From assembly GCA_029781045.1 (NCBI GenBank), contig JAKOXL010000024.1, positions 211,210-275,209 on the forward strand: a stretch of DNA of 64,000 bases. Direction: 5' to 3'. The notes beneath the pieces are model-generated. The model saw only the letters and a list, made by a program, of their open reading frames with translations. It was not told where the DNA came from and searched no databases. This document shows positions 1 through 8,446 of the stretch, in pieces (positions within the stretch are counted from its first letter, which is position 1; every line of letters starts with the position of its first letter). This DNA comes from Bacillota bacterium. GTDB taxonomy: Bacteria > Bacillota > UBA994 > UBA5500. Position numbers and translations under genes: made by a program.

Positions 1-534
1 GAGACATCTATTCGGAAGCGGATAGGTAGCCTGATCTACGGCTGTGGTCAAGATACTCTAGCCAGTGTATTAGGCCAGTTGTTGCGAGAGCGAGGCTACA
101 AACTGGCCTTGGCCGAATCCTGTACCGGTGGGCTATTGGGTAGTATGATAACCGATGTCCCCGGGAGTTCCGACTATTTCATAGCTGGTTACATCACCTA
201 TAGTAACGAGGTTAAGCAAACGCTTTTGGGTGTACCGGAAGAGATTATTGCCCGAGATGGTGCCGTAAGTGCTGCCTGCGCTCAGGCCATGGCAGCTGGT
301 GCCCGCAAGGTGAGCGGAGCGGATGTTGCTATTGCCATTACCGGTATTGCTGGACCTGCGGGTGGTACACCCGATAAACCAGTGGGTACTGTTTACGTGG
401 CGGTAGATGCTCCAGAAGGACAGTTGGTAGAGCGGCTCTCTTTGCGGGGTGAACGGGCTGCAATCCGCGCCCGGTCGGCCAAAGTGGCTCTCAACCTGGC
501 TCGACTTCTATTGTTGCAAGAAACGAAGAGATAA
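1..534 (+). CDS. cinA: CinA-family protein, C-terminal part (cut by window edge)
   Basis: The open frame runs in from base 1 without a start, so only about 177 C-terminal residues are visible. They form the CinA C-terminal (PncC-type) domain, which in the family deamidates nicotinamide mononucleotide to the nicotinate form in pyridine-nucleotide salvage. The family signature ESCTGG, the following GLLG, and a glycine-rich AITGIAGPAGG loop near the end are all present. The stretch before TTG at 79 still reads as CinA, so that TTG is internal. The gene precedes recA, the usual cinA-recA order in Bacillota. Full-length CinA has an N-terminal MoCF-like domain; whether it is present here cannot be seen. 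Confidence 0.93.
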   Translation, partial: ETSIRKRIGSLIYGCGQDTLASVLGQLLRERGYKLALAESCTGGLLGSMITDVPGSSDYFIAGYITYSNEVKQTLLGVPEEIIARDGAVSAACAQAMAAGARKVSGADVAIAITGIAGPAGGTPDKPVGTVYVAVDAPEGQLVERLSLRGERAAIRARSAKVALNLARLLLLQETKR

Positions 535-583
535 GGCGAAAAAGATAGTGTGAGAGAAGAAAGGGGCAGATAACAGCCTTTGG

Positions 584-597
584 CGAACATATGTGCG
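584..597 (+). promoter_or_regulatory. Probable LexA (DinR) operator upstream of recA
   Basis: CGAACATATGTGCG lies 69 bases before the recA start. The Gram-positive SOS box is CGAAC-N4-GTTCG; this copy differs at one base in the right half. Position and sequence suggest LexA repression of recA, as in Bacillus. No clean -35/-10 pair was identified around it, so the exact promoter geometry is open. Confidence 0.6.
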
Positions 598-665
598 ATT
601 AGATGGCAATGCATTAACATGCTATGCTACCATTAGGTAATTTAGGTTTATGGGGGGAAAGACAG

Positions 666-1697
666 GTGAACAAAGTCAGTGCATTGGAAATAGCTCTTAA
701 TCAGATTGAGAAGCAATTTGGCAAAGGTGCGGTCATGCGTTTGGGGGAGGAATCGACACGCTTAGTCCATGATGTTATTCCTACTGGTGCCTTAGCCCTT
801 GATATCGCCTTAGGAGTGGGGGGGATTCCCCGTGGCCGCATAATCGAAGTCTTTGGTCCGGAATCATCTGGTAAAACAACTGTAACCTTACACATGATTG
901 CAGAAGCGCAGAAGATGGGTGGAATTGCCGCTTTCATTGATGCAGAGCACGCTCTAGATCCCACCTATGCCCGTAACCTAGGGGTTTGTATCGAAGACCT
1001 GTTGGTTTCGCAACCCGATACGGGTGAGCAGGCATTAGAGATTACGGAGGCCCTGGTCAGAAGTGGTGCTGTGGATATCATTGTCGTTGACTCGGTGGCT
1101 GCTTTGGTGCCACGAGCCGAAATCGAAGGAGAGATGGGCGATTCTCATGTGGGTTTACAGGCTCGCTTGATGTCACAGGCCTTACGGAAACTGGCTGGCG
1201 CTATTAATCGTTCCCGGGCCGTGGTAGTCTTTATTAATCAGTTAAGAGAAAAAGTAGGAGTTATGTTTGGCAATCCGGAAGTCACCCCTGGTGGCCGTGC
1301 TCTTAAGTTCTATTCCTCGGTTCGCTTGGAGGTACGCCGAGTGGAAACCCTCAAGCAGGGGACAGAAATGGTGGGCAACCGCACTCGTGTCAAAGTAGTC
1401 AAGAATAAGGTGGCACCTCCCTTTAAACAGGCCGAGTTTGATCTCATGTACGGCGAAGGCATTTCCCGAGAAGGCAACATATTGGATATCGGCGTGGAAA
1501 CCGATATCATTGTCAAGAGTGGAGCTTGGTATTCTTATAACGGCGAACGCCTGGGGCAGGGCCGTGAGAATGCAAAGGCTGCTCTGAAAGCCAACCCGGA
1601 ACTGGCACAAGAAATAGAACAACGTATCCGGGAGAAGTTCCAATTGGGGCAGGCTATGGCCAAATCGGTGAGCGAGGATGAAGGAGACGCGGAGTAA
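666..1697 (+). CDS. recA: Recombinase RecA
   Basis: RecA forms the ATP-dependent filament on single-stranded DNA that drives strand exchange and LexA cleavage. The 343-residue product has the Walker A motif GPESSGKT at residues 64-71, the [10 protein letters not shown] Walker B strand and the INQLREKVG segment of DNA-binding loop L2. The GTG at 666 is chosen because a purine-rich site (GGGGGGAAAG) lies just upstream and the protein then begins like other RecA proteins; an ATG at 624 would add 14 unrelated residues. The C-terminal tail is acidic, as usual. It overlaps recX by 20 bases, suggesting coupled translation, and a LexA-like box precedes it. Confidence 0.98.
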   Translation: MNKVSALEIALNQIEKQFGKGAVMRLGEESTRLVHDVIPTGALALDIALGVGGIPRGRIIEVFGPESSGKTTVTLHMIAEAQKMGGIAAFIDAEHALDPTYARNLGVCIEDLLVSQPDTGEQALEITEALVRSGAVDIIVVDSVAALVPRAEIEGEMGDSHVGLQARLMSQALRKLAGAINRSRAVVVFINQLREKVGVMFGNPEVTPGGRALKFYSSVRLEVRRVETLKQGTEMVGNRTRVKVVKNKVAPPFKQAEFDLMYGEGISREGNILDIGVETDIIVKSGAWYSYNGERLGQGRENAKAALKANPELAQEIEQRIREKFQLGQAMAKSVSEDEGDAE

Positions 1698-2172
1698 ACC
1701 CAAGAGTAGTGCCCGTTCCTATGCTTTATGGCTTTTAGGGAGGCAATCCTATACTGCGCAAAAACTGAAAGAACGCTTGCTCCGCCGTGGTTATGATGAA
1801 CTAGAGGCCAGTGACGCCATCAGTTATCTGTTGGAGATAGGGTATTTAGACGATGCTGCCTTTGCGGCTAACTTTGTGGCTAATCGTGTTTTAGCTGGAC
1901 ATGGTCCCCGGAAACTACGTTGGGAACTAAAGAGCCGTGGGGTTGCGACCGATTTAATAGATGAAGCTGTTGCTCTTGTGCCGCAGGAAACCCTGTTGGA
2001 GCGGGCGGAGCAATTGGCCTTGAGTCGTCTCCGGGGTAAAGATCCACAAGACCCTAGGGTAATTTCTAATGTATATCGCTACCTTTTGCAGCGTGGCTAT
2101 AATTATGATCTGGTGGAAGAGGCGGTGCAAAACGTGTTGCATTATCTTGACAGGGACGAGCCTAATAGTTAA
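1678..2172 (+). CDS. recX: Regulatory protein RecX
   Basis: RecX binds RecA filaments and modulates their activity. The 164-residue product shows the family pattern of three-helix repeats: an [13 protein letters not shown] start, [21 protein letters not shown], then FAANFVANR and the [13 protein letters not shown] segment. It begins inside the last codons of recA, with a purine-rich GAGCGAGG just before its ATG. A strong intrinsic terminator follows at 2262, closing the cinA/recA/recX unit. Length and position match the family well. Confidence 0.93.
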   Translation: MKETRSKPKSSARSYALWLLGRQSYTAQKLKERLLRRGYDELEASDAISYLLEIGYLDDAAFAANFVANRVLAGHGPRKLRWELKSRGVATDLIDEAVALVPQETLLERAEQLALSRLRGKDPQDPRVISNVYRYLLQRGYNYDLVEEAVQNVLHYLDRDEPNS

Positions 2173-2261
2173 AATCTTGCCAGAGAGGGTATATAAGCGC
2201 CCCTGGAATTGGGGTCGGCTTTGACTGGTATCGCAGCCAGAAAAGTGATTTTTATCTTTTA

Positions 2262-2286
2262 GGCCGAGAGCTCTCGGCCTTTTTTA
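2262..2286 (+). terminator. Intrinsic terminator after recX
   Basis: A GGCCGAGA/TCTCGGCC self-complementary stem is followed directly by six Ts. It lies about 90 bases after the recX stop and before the rny leader. Confidence 0.88.
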
Positions 2287-2405
2287 CAGTGTAGAGGTGT
2301 GGTCGTAGGCCTTTCTGTCTATGCTTTAGCTGTAGGCAGAAGAACGACACCACATGCTAGCCAGCATAGCCTCACATTTATGGGGTGGAGTACCTTGAAA
2401 ACTAA

Positions 2406-2425
2406 AAAAGGAGGTTTGAATTATA
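2406..2425 (+). promoter_or_regulatory. rny ribosome-binding site with a non-canonical AUA (or AUU) start
   Basis: AAAAGGAGG at 2406-2414 is followed after 8 bases by ATA at 2423, in frame with RNase Y. ATT at 2420 is the only other codon between the site and the upstream in-frame TGA at 2417. No ATG, GTG or TTG is in frame until GTG at 2483, which would remove the membrane anchor. The TTG at 2416 is in another frame and runs into a stop within about 30 codons. Confidence 0.6.
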
Positions 2426-3970
2426 GATACGGGACAGGTAATTCTTTGGGCAGTAATTGTAGTAGGTATCCCGCTAGCTGGAGTGGCTGGCTATTTATAT
2501 CGTAAGCAGATTGCCGAGAAGATGATCGGTGGTGCTGAGCAAGAAGCCCTCCGCATAGTAGAGGAAGCTAAGAAACAAGCAGAGGCTAAGCAAAGAGAGG
2601 CTCTATTAGAAGCTAAAGAAGAAGTTCACCGCTTGCGTTCTGACTTTGACAGGGAAGTGAGAGACCGCCGTGCCGAGTTGCAACGAATGGAACGGCGTGT
2701 CATTCAGAAGGAAGAGACGCTAGAACGCAAGCTGGAACAGGTAGAGAAGAAGGAAGAGCAGGTACAGCGCAAGAGTAACGAACTGGATCGGCAAAAGGAA
2801 AAGATCAATGAAATCATTGCCCAACAACAGGCCGAATTGGAGCGAATATCTGGCTTAGGCTCCCAGGAGGCTAAGCAGATGCTCCTGGAAAGCATTGAGA
2901 AGGAAATTCAGCAGGAAGCAGCAATGCTGATTAAGGATATTGAAACTCAGGCGCGGGAAGAAGCCGAAAAGCGGGCAAGAGAAATCATTACCCTGGCTAT
3001 TCAACGTTGTGCGGCAGACCATGTGGCTGAAACAACCGTCTCCGTGGTTGAGCTGCCTAATGACGAAATGAAGGGGCGAATAATCGGAAGAGAAGGCCGT
3101 AATATTCGTACCCTAGAGACCCTAACGGGCATCGATTTAATCATAGATGATACACCGGAGGCCGTAATTCTATCGGGCTTTGATCCGATTAGAAGAGAAG
3201 TGGCAAGGGTAGCGTTAGAACGCCTAGTGGCCGATGGCCGTATTCATCCTGCCCGCATTGAGGAGATGGTGGAAAAGGCTCAACGAGAAGTCGACGTTCG
3301 TATTCGCGAAGAAGGCGAACAGGCTATTATGGAAGTGGGCATACATGGAATCAACCCCGAGCTGGTTAAACTGCTGGGGCGTCTACGTTTCCGTACCAGT
3401 TACGGTCAGAATGTGTTGAAGCACTCCATTGAGGTGGCGCATTTGGCAGGTATTATGGCTGCCGAGTTGGGAGCCGATGTCAACATAGCCAAGCGGGCCG
3501 GTCTCTTGCATGACATCGGTAAGGCTATTGACCATGAAGTAGAAGGTCCGCACGTGAGTATCGGTGCCGATCTGGCTAAGAAATATCGCGAGCATCCCGC
3601 GGTTGTGCATGCCATAGCGGCTCATCATAATGATGTAGAGCCGCAGACATTGGAGGCTATCTTGGTTCAAGCCGCCGATGCCGTTTCGGCTGCTCGACCG
3701 GGCGCCCGACGCGAAAGCCTGGAGAGCTATATTAAGCGCTTGGAGAAGCTGGAAGAGATTGCTGATTCCTTTGAAGGCGTGGATAAGGCCTATGCTATTC
3801 AGGCGGGCCGTGAAATTCGTATTATTGTCAAGCCCGAAAAAGTGGACGACTTAGCGTCTGTACGTATTGCTCGTGAGATCGCTAAGAAAGTAGAGAATGA
3901 GCTGGATTATCCGGGACAGATAAAAGTAACGGTGATCCGGGAGACGAGAGCTGTCGATTATGCCAAATAG
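2423..3970 (+). CDS. rny: Ribonuclease Y
   Basis: RNase Y is the membrane-anchored endoribonuclease that starts mRNA decay in Bacillota. From the ATA at 2423 the product is about 515 residues, close to the usual 520. It has an N-terminal hydrophobic segment ([20 protein letters not shown]), a long charged coiled coil (about residues 25-190), a KH domain with the [11 protein letters not shown] loop, and an HD domain with [12 protein letters not shown]. The C-terminus [11 protein letters not shown] is typical. Starting at GTG 2483 would give 495 residues lacking the anchor, so the unusual start is preferred, although a one-base sequence error (ATG read as ATA) is possible. It is followed by a terminator and then ymdB-spoVS, the order known in Bacillus. 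Confidence 0.95.
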   Translation: MDTGQVILWAVIVVGIPLAGVAGYLYRKQIAEKMIGGAEQEALRIVEEAKKQAEAKQREALLEAKEEVHRLRSDFDREVRDRRAELQRMERRVIQKEETLERKLEQVEKKEEQVQRKSNELDRQKEKINEIIAQQQAELERISGLGSQEAKQMLLESIEKEIQQEAAMLIKDIETQAREEAEKRAREIITLAIQRCAADHVAETTVSVVELPNDEMKGRIIGREGRNIRTLETLTGIDLIIDDTPEAVILSGFDPIRREVARVALERLVADGRIHPARIEEMVEKAQREVDVRIREEGEQAIMEVGIHGINPELVKLLGRLRFRTSYGQNVLKHSIEVAHLAGIMAAELGADVNIAKRAGLLHDIGKAIDHEVEGPHVSIGADLAKKYREHPAVVHAIAAHHNDVEPQTLEAILVQAADAVSAARPGARRESLESYIKRLEKLEEIADSFEGVDKAYAIQAGREIRIIVKPEKVDDLASVRIAREIAKKVENELDYPGQIKVTVIRETRAVDYAK

Positions 3971-3994
3971 CGGTGGGTTTCCACCGCTTTTTTT
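3969..3994 (+). terminator. Intrinsic terminator after rny
   Basis: The stem AGCGGTGG/CCACCGCT with a GTTT loop is followed by seven Ts. It begins within the rny stop codon. Confidence 0.88.
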
Positions 3995-4058
3995 GTCTCC
4001 GGGAGGCAGAGAAGGTAGAATAGGAATAGAACACTGTTAATAGGAAAGGGTTGAGCAC

Positions 4059-4850
4059 ATGCTTGGAATACTTTTCATTGGTGATGTGGTCGGCAGGCCT
4101 GGCCGACAGAGCCTACCAACACTCATCAGCAGGGTGAAGCGGCAGCATGCGGTTGATCTTGTGATCGCTAATGGCGAGAATTCCGCGGGTGGAACCGGTA
4201 TTACACGGGAAGTGGCGCAGCAACTGTTTCATGCAGGAGTAGATATAATCACTAGTGGTAATCACATCTGGGATAAACGAGAAGCGCTCGATCTGCTGCA
4301 TGAAGAGAGGCGCATTATACGCCCAGCCAATTATCCGCCTGGCGTACCGGGACAAGGTAGTGTGGTCGTGGAGGTTGGCTTGCCACCTCGGCGGGTGCTG
4401 ATTACCAATCTTTGCGGTCGCACCTTCATGCCCGACTTGGATTGCCCATTTCGCACTGCTGACCATGTTTTAGAGACGCAAGCTCAACCGGGTGACATCA
4501 TCATAGTTGACTTTCACGCCGAGGCGACTTCGGAGAAGGCAGCTTTGGGTTATTATCTTGATGGCAGGGTAACGGCTGTATTAGGCACTCATACCCATGT
4601 GCAGACTGCTGACGAGCGCTTGTTACCACGGGGAACTGCCTATATCTCCGATGTAGGGATGGTTGGGCCGAGGGACTCTATCTTGGGGGTAGAGGCGGAG
4701 TCGGTGGTCCACAAATTCTTGACAGCTTTGCCGGCTCGTTTCGAAGTGGCCAAGGGGCCTGTTATCGCCAATGGCGTTTATCTTGCTGTAGGGACCGAAG
4801 GCCCCATGGCAGTGAGTCCTCCGCTGCGGATTAATGAAATAATCGATTGA
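4059..4850 (+). CDS. ymdB: YmdB-family metallophosphoesterase
   Basis: YmdB proteins are dinuclear-metal phosphodiesterases acting on 2',3'-cyclic nucleotides; in Bacillus they influence biofilm formation and RNase Y-dependent decay. The 263-residue product begins with FIGDVVGRPGR and has the metal-binding blocks NGENSAGG, TSGNHIWDKRE, DFHAEATSEK and GTHTHVQTAD. Its length matches the family. It follows rny and precedes spoVS. The start ATG has AGGAAAGGG upstream. Confidence 0.95.
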   Translation: MLGILFIGDVVGRPGRQSLPTLISRVKRQHAVDLVIANGENSAGGTGITREVAQQLFHAGVDIITSGNHIWDKREALDLLHEERRIIRPANYPPGVPGQGSVVVEVGLPPRRVLITNLCGRTFMPDLDCPFRTADHVLETQAQPGDIIIVDFHAEATSEKAALGYYLDGRVTAVLGTHTHVQTADERLLPRGTAYISDVGMVGPRDSILGVEAESVVHKFLTALPARFEVAKGPVIANGVYLAVGTEGPMAVSPPLRINEIID

Positions 4851-4969
4851 TTAGCAGCCAGTGGAAAAGGACTTGGTGGAGGCTTATTGAATATAGTCAT
4901 AGACAAACAGAATGGCTGCTTAGCAGTGGCTTAACTTCTTACCAAAATCCGGGGCAAGGAGGAATAACG

Positions 4970-5230
4970 GTGGAGCTATTAAGAGTTTCAGCTAAATCAA
5001 ATCCAAATTCGGTAGCAGGCGCATTAGCAGGAGTTATTCGTGAACGCGGGGCAGCAGAGTTACAAGTAGTTGGTGCTGGAGCCCTGAATCAGGCTATCAA
5101 AGCTATCGCTATTGCCCGTGGCTTCGTGGCGCCCAGCGGGATCGATTTAATTTGCATTCCTGCCTTTACTGATGTTGTGATTGATGGAGAAGAGCGCACC
5201 GCTATTAAGCTAATAGTAGAGCAGAGATAG
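4970..5230 (+). CDS. spoVS: Stage V sporulation protein S
   Basis: SpoVS is a small Alba-like protein that affects septation and coat assembly in spore formers; homologues also occur in non-sporulating bacteria. From GTG at 4970 the product is 86 residues, the family length, with the conserved SAKSNPNSVAGALAG, GAGALNQAIKA and IPAFTDVVIDGEERTAIKLIVE blocks. An AAGGAGG site lies 7 bases upstream. The frame stays open back to about 4847, but those residues match nothing in the family. The 119 bases after ymdB hold no other clear element. Confidence 0.95.
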   Translation: MELLRVSAKSNPNSVAGALAGVIRERGAAELQVVGAGALNQAIKAIAIARGFVAPSGIDLICIPAFTDVVIDGEERTAIKLIVEQR

Positions 5231-5266
5231 TCCTTGTTTCGGCAAAGGCATAGAGGAGGGAGTTCC

Positions 5267-6268
5267 ATGGACGAAAGAGCTCGGTGTTTGCACCAAGATG
5301 CGATTGTTGTTGATACCCACTGTGATACCCTGTTGCGGGTCTTGGGGCGCTCTTTCTATCAGCAACAGCAAAAACCTTACCGTCTGGCTGAGCGGCATGA
5401 AGAGGGGCATATTGACCTGCCACGCCTCAGAGAAGGTGGGGTCAATGTCCAGTTCTTCGCTGCCTATATTGAGCCCATATATAAACCGGATCGGGCGTTA
5501 AAGCGTGCCATGCAGATATTTGATGCCTTCTTTAGCGAGTTGGAAGCCAATTCTGATTCCATGATGTTGGCTACCACAGTTCAGGATATTATGACTGCGA
5601 AAAAGCAAGGAAAAGTAGCGGCCGTATTGGCTATTGAGGGTGGGGAAGCTCTGGAAGGTGACCTGGGGGTCCTACGCATGTTCCACCGTCTCGGGGTGCG
5701 CTCCATTGGGCTCACCTGGAATGAGCGCAACGACATTGCCGATGGTGTGGGCGATGCCAGGAGTAACGGTGGCTTAAGTGCCTTTGGAGCAGCGGTCATT
5801 GCAGAGATGAATCGTTTGGGAATCCTGGTGGATGTTTCCCATCTTTCCGATGCTGGCTTTTGGGATGTGGTAGAGATTAGTAAGCATCCTATTATTGCTT
5901 CCCACTCTAATGCACGAGCCGTGTGTAACCATCGCCGTAATCTAACCGATGAGCAGATTAAGGCACTTGCCAAGAACGGCGGAGTCATGGGCATGAACTT
6001 TGCCGCCGGGTTTGTCAAAGAAGATGGGCAGGCTACTCTGGATGATCTCCTTGACCACATTGATCATATTGTCCAACTGGTGGGGCCTTATCATGTGGGT
6101 CTCGGTTCCGATTTTGATGGTATTAGTGCTACTCCCGATGGGCTGGGCAACGTTTCAGCCATGCCCTTGATTACAGAAGGATTGGTGAAGCGGGGCTATA
6201 GCGATGAACATATTCGTCTCATACTGGGAGAAAACTACTTAAGGGTTCTCCGAGAGGTGTGGGGTTAG
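5267..6268 (+). CDS. Membrane-dipeptidase-like zinc peptidase (family M19)
   Basis: Family M19 enzymes hydrolyse dipeptides with a dinuclear zinc centre. The 333-residue product has the first metal motif DTHCD near residue 22, the bridging glutamate in AIEGGEAL, histidines in DVSHLSD and ASHSNARA, and the GSDFDG block near the end. The ATG at 5267 follows GAGGAGGGAG. There is no signal peptide, so the enzyme is probably cytoplasmic and could recycle dipeptides. That would suit an amino-acid fermenter, but this is inference. It is 3 bases from the next gene. Confidence 0.92.
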   Translation: MDERARCLHQDAIVVDTHCDTLLRVLGRSFYQQQQKPYRLAERHEEGHIDLPRLREGGVNVQFFAAYIEPIYKPDRALKRAMQIFDAFFSELEANSDSMMLATTVQDIMTAKKQGKVAAVLAIEGGEALEGDLGVLRMFHRLGVRSIGLTWNERNDIADGVGDARSNGGLSAFGAAVIAEMNRLGILVDVSHLSDAGFWDVVEISKHPIIASHSNARAVCNHRRNLTDEQIKALAKNGGVMGMNFAAGFVKEDGQATLDDLLDHIDHIVQLVGPYHVGLGSDFDGISATPDGLGNVSAMPLITEGLVKRGYSDEHIRLILGENYLRVLREVWG

Positions 6269-6271
6269 TAC

Positions 6272-7069
6272 GTGGCCATCGATCTGCATGTCCATTCCAG
6301 CTACTCCGACGGTTGTCTCAGTCCAAAGCAGTTAGTGGAGCGGGCTCACCAGCTGGGCGTCAGTGCACTAGCTATTACAGATCACGACACTTTAGCTGGG
6401 GTGCCCGAAGCGCTATCTTATGGCCGGGACCTGGGAGTATTCGTATTGCCGGGAATCGAGCTCAGCTGCGAAGGATACCATATTCTGGGTTATGGAGTGG
6501 ACTGTGGCTACCAGCCTTTGAGAGAGCAGTTGGAGGAACTGGCGCAGGCCCGAGCGGAGAGGGCAGCGCGCATAGTCGACAGGTTGGCCGTCGCTGGCAT
6601 TCATCTGTCGCTGGAGCGGGTGCAGGAGTTGGCCGGTGCAGGGGTAGTAGGACGGCCCCACGTGGCTGCCGCTCTCGTGGAAAAAGGCTACGCCAGTAAC
6701 ACGAAGGACGCCTTTGCGCGTTTTTTGAACAAGGGGCAGCCCGGCTATGTGCCGCGTTATCGGTTAAGTGTTGACCGGGCTATTAACTTGGTAAAGGGCG
6801 CCGGTGGTATCCCCGTCTGGGCCCATCCTGGTGACCGTTTCTCACGCCAGTGTCTGCAGGAACTAAAATCCTGTGGGGTGATGGGTGTTGAAGTCTGGCA
6901 CCCCGATCATAACAAGGATCAGATGCTTTGGTTTGCCGACCAAGGGGCTCGCGAGGGTCTGCTGGTCACTGGGGGGTCCGACTTTCACTGCCCTCAGCTA
7001 GGTGAGGCTGAGCTGGCGAGTCATGCCACGCCCTTGTGGGCTTGGGCGGCGCTGAGGGCCGCGTTTTGA
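6272..7069 (+). CDS. PHP-domain phosphoesterase (TrpH/YciV type)
   Basis: The 265-residue product is a PHP-fold metal-dependent phosphoesterase. Metal ligands are visible in DLHVHSSYSDG at the N-terminus, ITDHDT near residue 35, WAHPGD near 180 and GGSDFHCP near 230. Characterised relatives degrade short oligonucleotides or 3',5'-nucleoside bisphosphates; the substrate here is unknown. The start is GTG, three bases after the dipeptidase stop, so the two genes are very likely co-transcribed. A terminator follows at 7079. Confidence 0.88.
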   Translation: MAIDLHVHSSYSDGCLSPKQLVERAHQLGVSALAITDHDTLAGVPEALSYGRDLGVFVLPGIELSCEGYHILGYGVDCGYQPLREQLEELAQARAERAARIVDRLAVAGIHLSLERVQELAGAGVVGRPHVAAALVEKGYASNTKDAFARFLNKGQPGYVPRYRLSVDRAINLVKGAGGIPVWAHPGDRFSRQCLQELKSCGVMGVEVWHPDHNKDQMLWFADQGAREGLLVTGGSDFHCPQLGEAELASHATPLWAWAALRAAF

Positions 7070-7078
7070 AGAAGCTGC

Positions 7079-7124
7079 AACCTTCTGACCGGGCCGTATG
7101 GCCTGGCAGGAGGTTTTTGTTTTT
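7079..7124 (+). terminator. Intrinsic terminator after the PHP gene
   Basis: Imperfect inverted arms AACCTTCTGACCGGGCC and GGCCTGGCAGGAGGTT, with a GTAT loop and one bulge, are followed by TTTGTTTTT. It separates the upstream hydrolase pair from the regulator and fermentation cluster. Confidence 0.75.
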
Positions 7125-7243
7125 CAAGCAGAAGTTACGAAAACTTCATAGAGACCTTATAGGAACAAGTCGTACCTTGCCGAATAATGTATAGTAGAAT
7201 TGGAGTGATGGACTATTCCATTAGGCCTAGAAAGGTGGTGCAT

Positions 7244-8227
7244 ATGGCATTTGAACTATCTAGGAAATCGGGCATTCCGTTGTATATCCAGCTCAAGAAC
7301 CAGATCAGACATCAAATCGAAACGAATGCTTGGCGGCCAGGCTTCCAGCTTCCTACGGAAAGGCAGTTGGCTACCCTGTTAGGTGTTAGTCGCAACACAG
7401 TTAGTATGGCCTATCAAGAGCTTGAGGCGGAAGGTGAACTGGTTTCTTACCAAGGGAAAGGGACTTTTGTGGCTGAGGCAGCGGTGGAACGGTTAAGTGA
7501 AAGTCGTAAGCAGCGATTAGAGCGTAGCATTGAAGATATGTTAGATACGGCCACGAGCCTAGGCTTTAGTCCTGATGAAGTCCTTGACCTGGTGAGAGCG
7601 CAACTTGAGGCCAAGCAGAAGCTCTTGAATCGCATTAAGATCGCCTTTATCGAGTGTAATCGTGAACAGGTGGATTACTTTGCCCGCCAATTGGAACTAG
7701 ATTCGGGCGTGGCCATTACTCCTTTGGTGTTGGGGGAAATCCGTAATGATATGGAGTATGTCCGCTCTATTGCAAGAGAAGTAGACCTAGTTGTGACAAC
7801 CTTTTTCCATCAGGACGAGGTTAGAGCTATGATTCCCGCTGAACGACAGGTGCTGGCAATAGCCTTGGATCCACAGTTGGAGACCATTGTGAGGATAGCC
7901 CGTATTCCCAGGGGTTTTCGCTTAGGACTAGTTTGCCTCTCCAGCAACTTTGCTGAAAAGGTGATAAACTCCATCCGTTTGGCGGGTATAGACTATTTAC
8001 CCATTGAGAGTACTATCTCCATGGAAGAGTCGGTTGTACAACGACTTATTGAACGTAGTGATGTTTTGCTGGTTTCGCCCGGGAGGCGAAGGGAAGTGGA
8101 GAGACTTTGCCCTGAGGGCAAGGAGATAATCGAGTTTGTTTATCGTCCCGATCAAGCATCGGTGAACCTGCTCAAGAGCGCTCTTTTGGAGTTAGGGAGT
8201 CAGCAAGCAAGAGAGGAAGGGGTTTAG
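7244..8227 (+). CDS. GntR-family transcriptional regulator
   Basis: The 327-residue product has an N-terminal GntR winged-helix domain (residues about 10-75: PLYIQLKNQIRHQI, then LPTERQLATLLGVSRNTV and GKGTFV) and a C-terminal domain of about 200 residues not matched to a known effector family. It lacks the aminotransferase domain of MocR regulators. The ATG at 7244 follows AAAGGTGGTG. It ends 3 bases before korD, so it leads the 2-oxoacid/propionate gene run and is the natural candidate regulator of it. The effector is unknown; an acyl-CoA or 2-oxoacid is only a guess. Confidence 0.9.
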   Translation: MAFELSRKSGIPLYIQLKNQIRHQIETNAWRPGFQLPTERQLATLLGVSRNTVSMAYQELEAEGELVSYQGKGTFVAEAAVERLSESRKQRLERSIEDMLDTATSLGFSPDEVLDLVRAQLEAKQKLLNRIKIAFIECNREQVDYFARQLELDSGVAITPLVLGEIRNDMEYVRSIAREVDLVVTTFFHQDEVRAMIPAERQVLAIALDPQLETIVRIARIPRGFRLGLVCLSSNFAEKVINSIRLAGIDYLPIESTISMEESVVQRLIERSDVLLVSPGRRREVERLCPEGKEIIEFVYRPDQASVNLLKSALLELGSQQAREEGV

Positions 8228-8230
8228 ACA

Positions 8231-8446
8231 ATGGGAGGAAAGTTCAAGATAACTATCAACCCAAAGTGGTGCAAGAGATGTGGCATTTGTGCCGCGTTCT
8301 GCCCACGCCAAGTGTACACGTTTAAGACAGGGCAAATACCAGAGATTACTGCTGAAGACAAATGCATTGGTTGTCGCCAGTGCGAGCAGCGCTGTCCCGA
8401 TTTTGCTGTCACTGTAAGGGGGAAGAACGATGAGTCCGACAGTTAA
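8231..8446 (+). CDS. korD: 2-oxoacid:ferredoxin oxidoreductase, delta (ferredoxin) subunit
   Basis: This 71-residue protein is a 2[4Fe-4S] ferredoxin-type subunit with two full cluster motifs, CKRCGICAAFCP and CIGCRQCEQRCP. In KorDABC/VorDABC complexes the delta subunit passes electrons from the thiamine centre to free ferredoxin. It lies 3 bases after the GntR gene and overlaps korA by 17 bases, so assembly with the next three products is strongly suggested. Confidence 0.93.
   Translation: MGGKFKITINPKWCKRCGICAAFCPRQVYTFKTGQIPEITAEDKCIGCRQCEQRCPDFAVTVRGKNDESDS

Noticed and set aside
2299-2505. TTG/ATG-started frame upstream of rny
   Set aside because: It has no family similarity, runs out of frame across the rny ribosome-binding site and encodes the membrane-anchor region in the wrong frame.
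5581-6060. Long minus-strand frame
   Set aside because: It is the reverse complement of the dipeptidase gene, without a ribosome site or family match.
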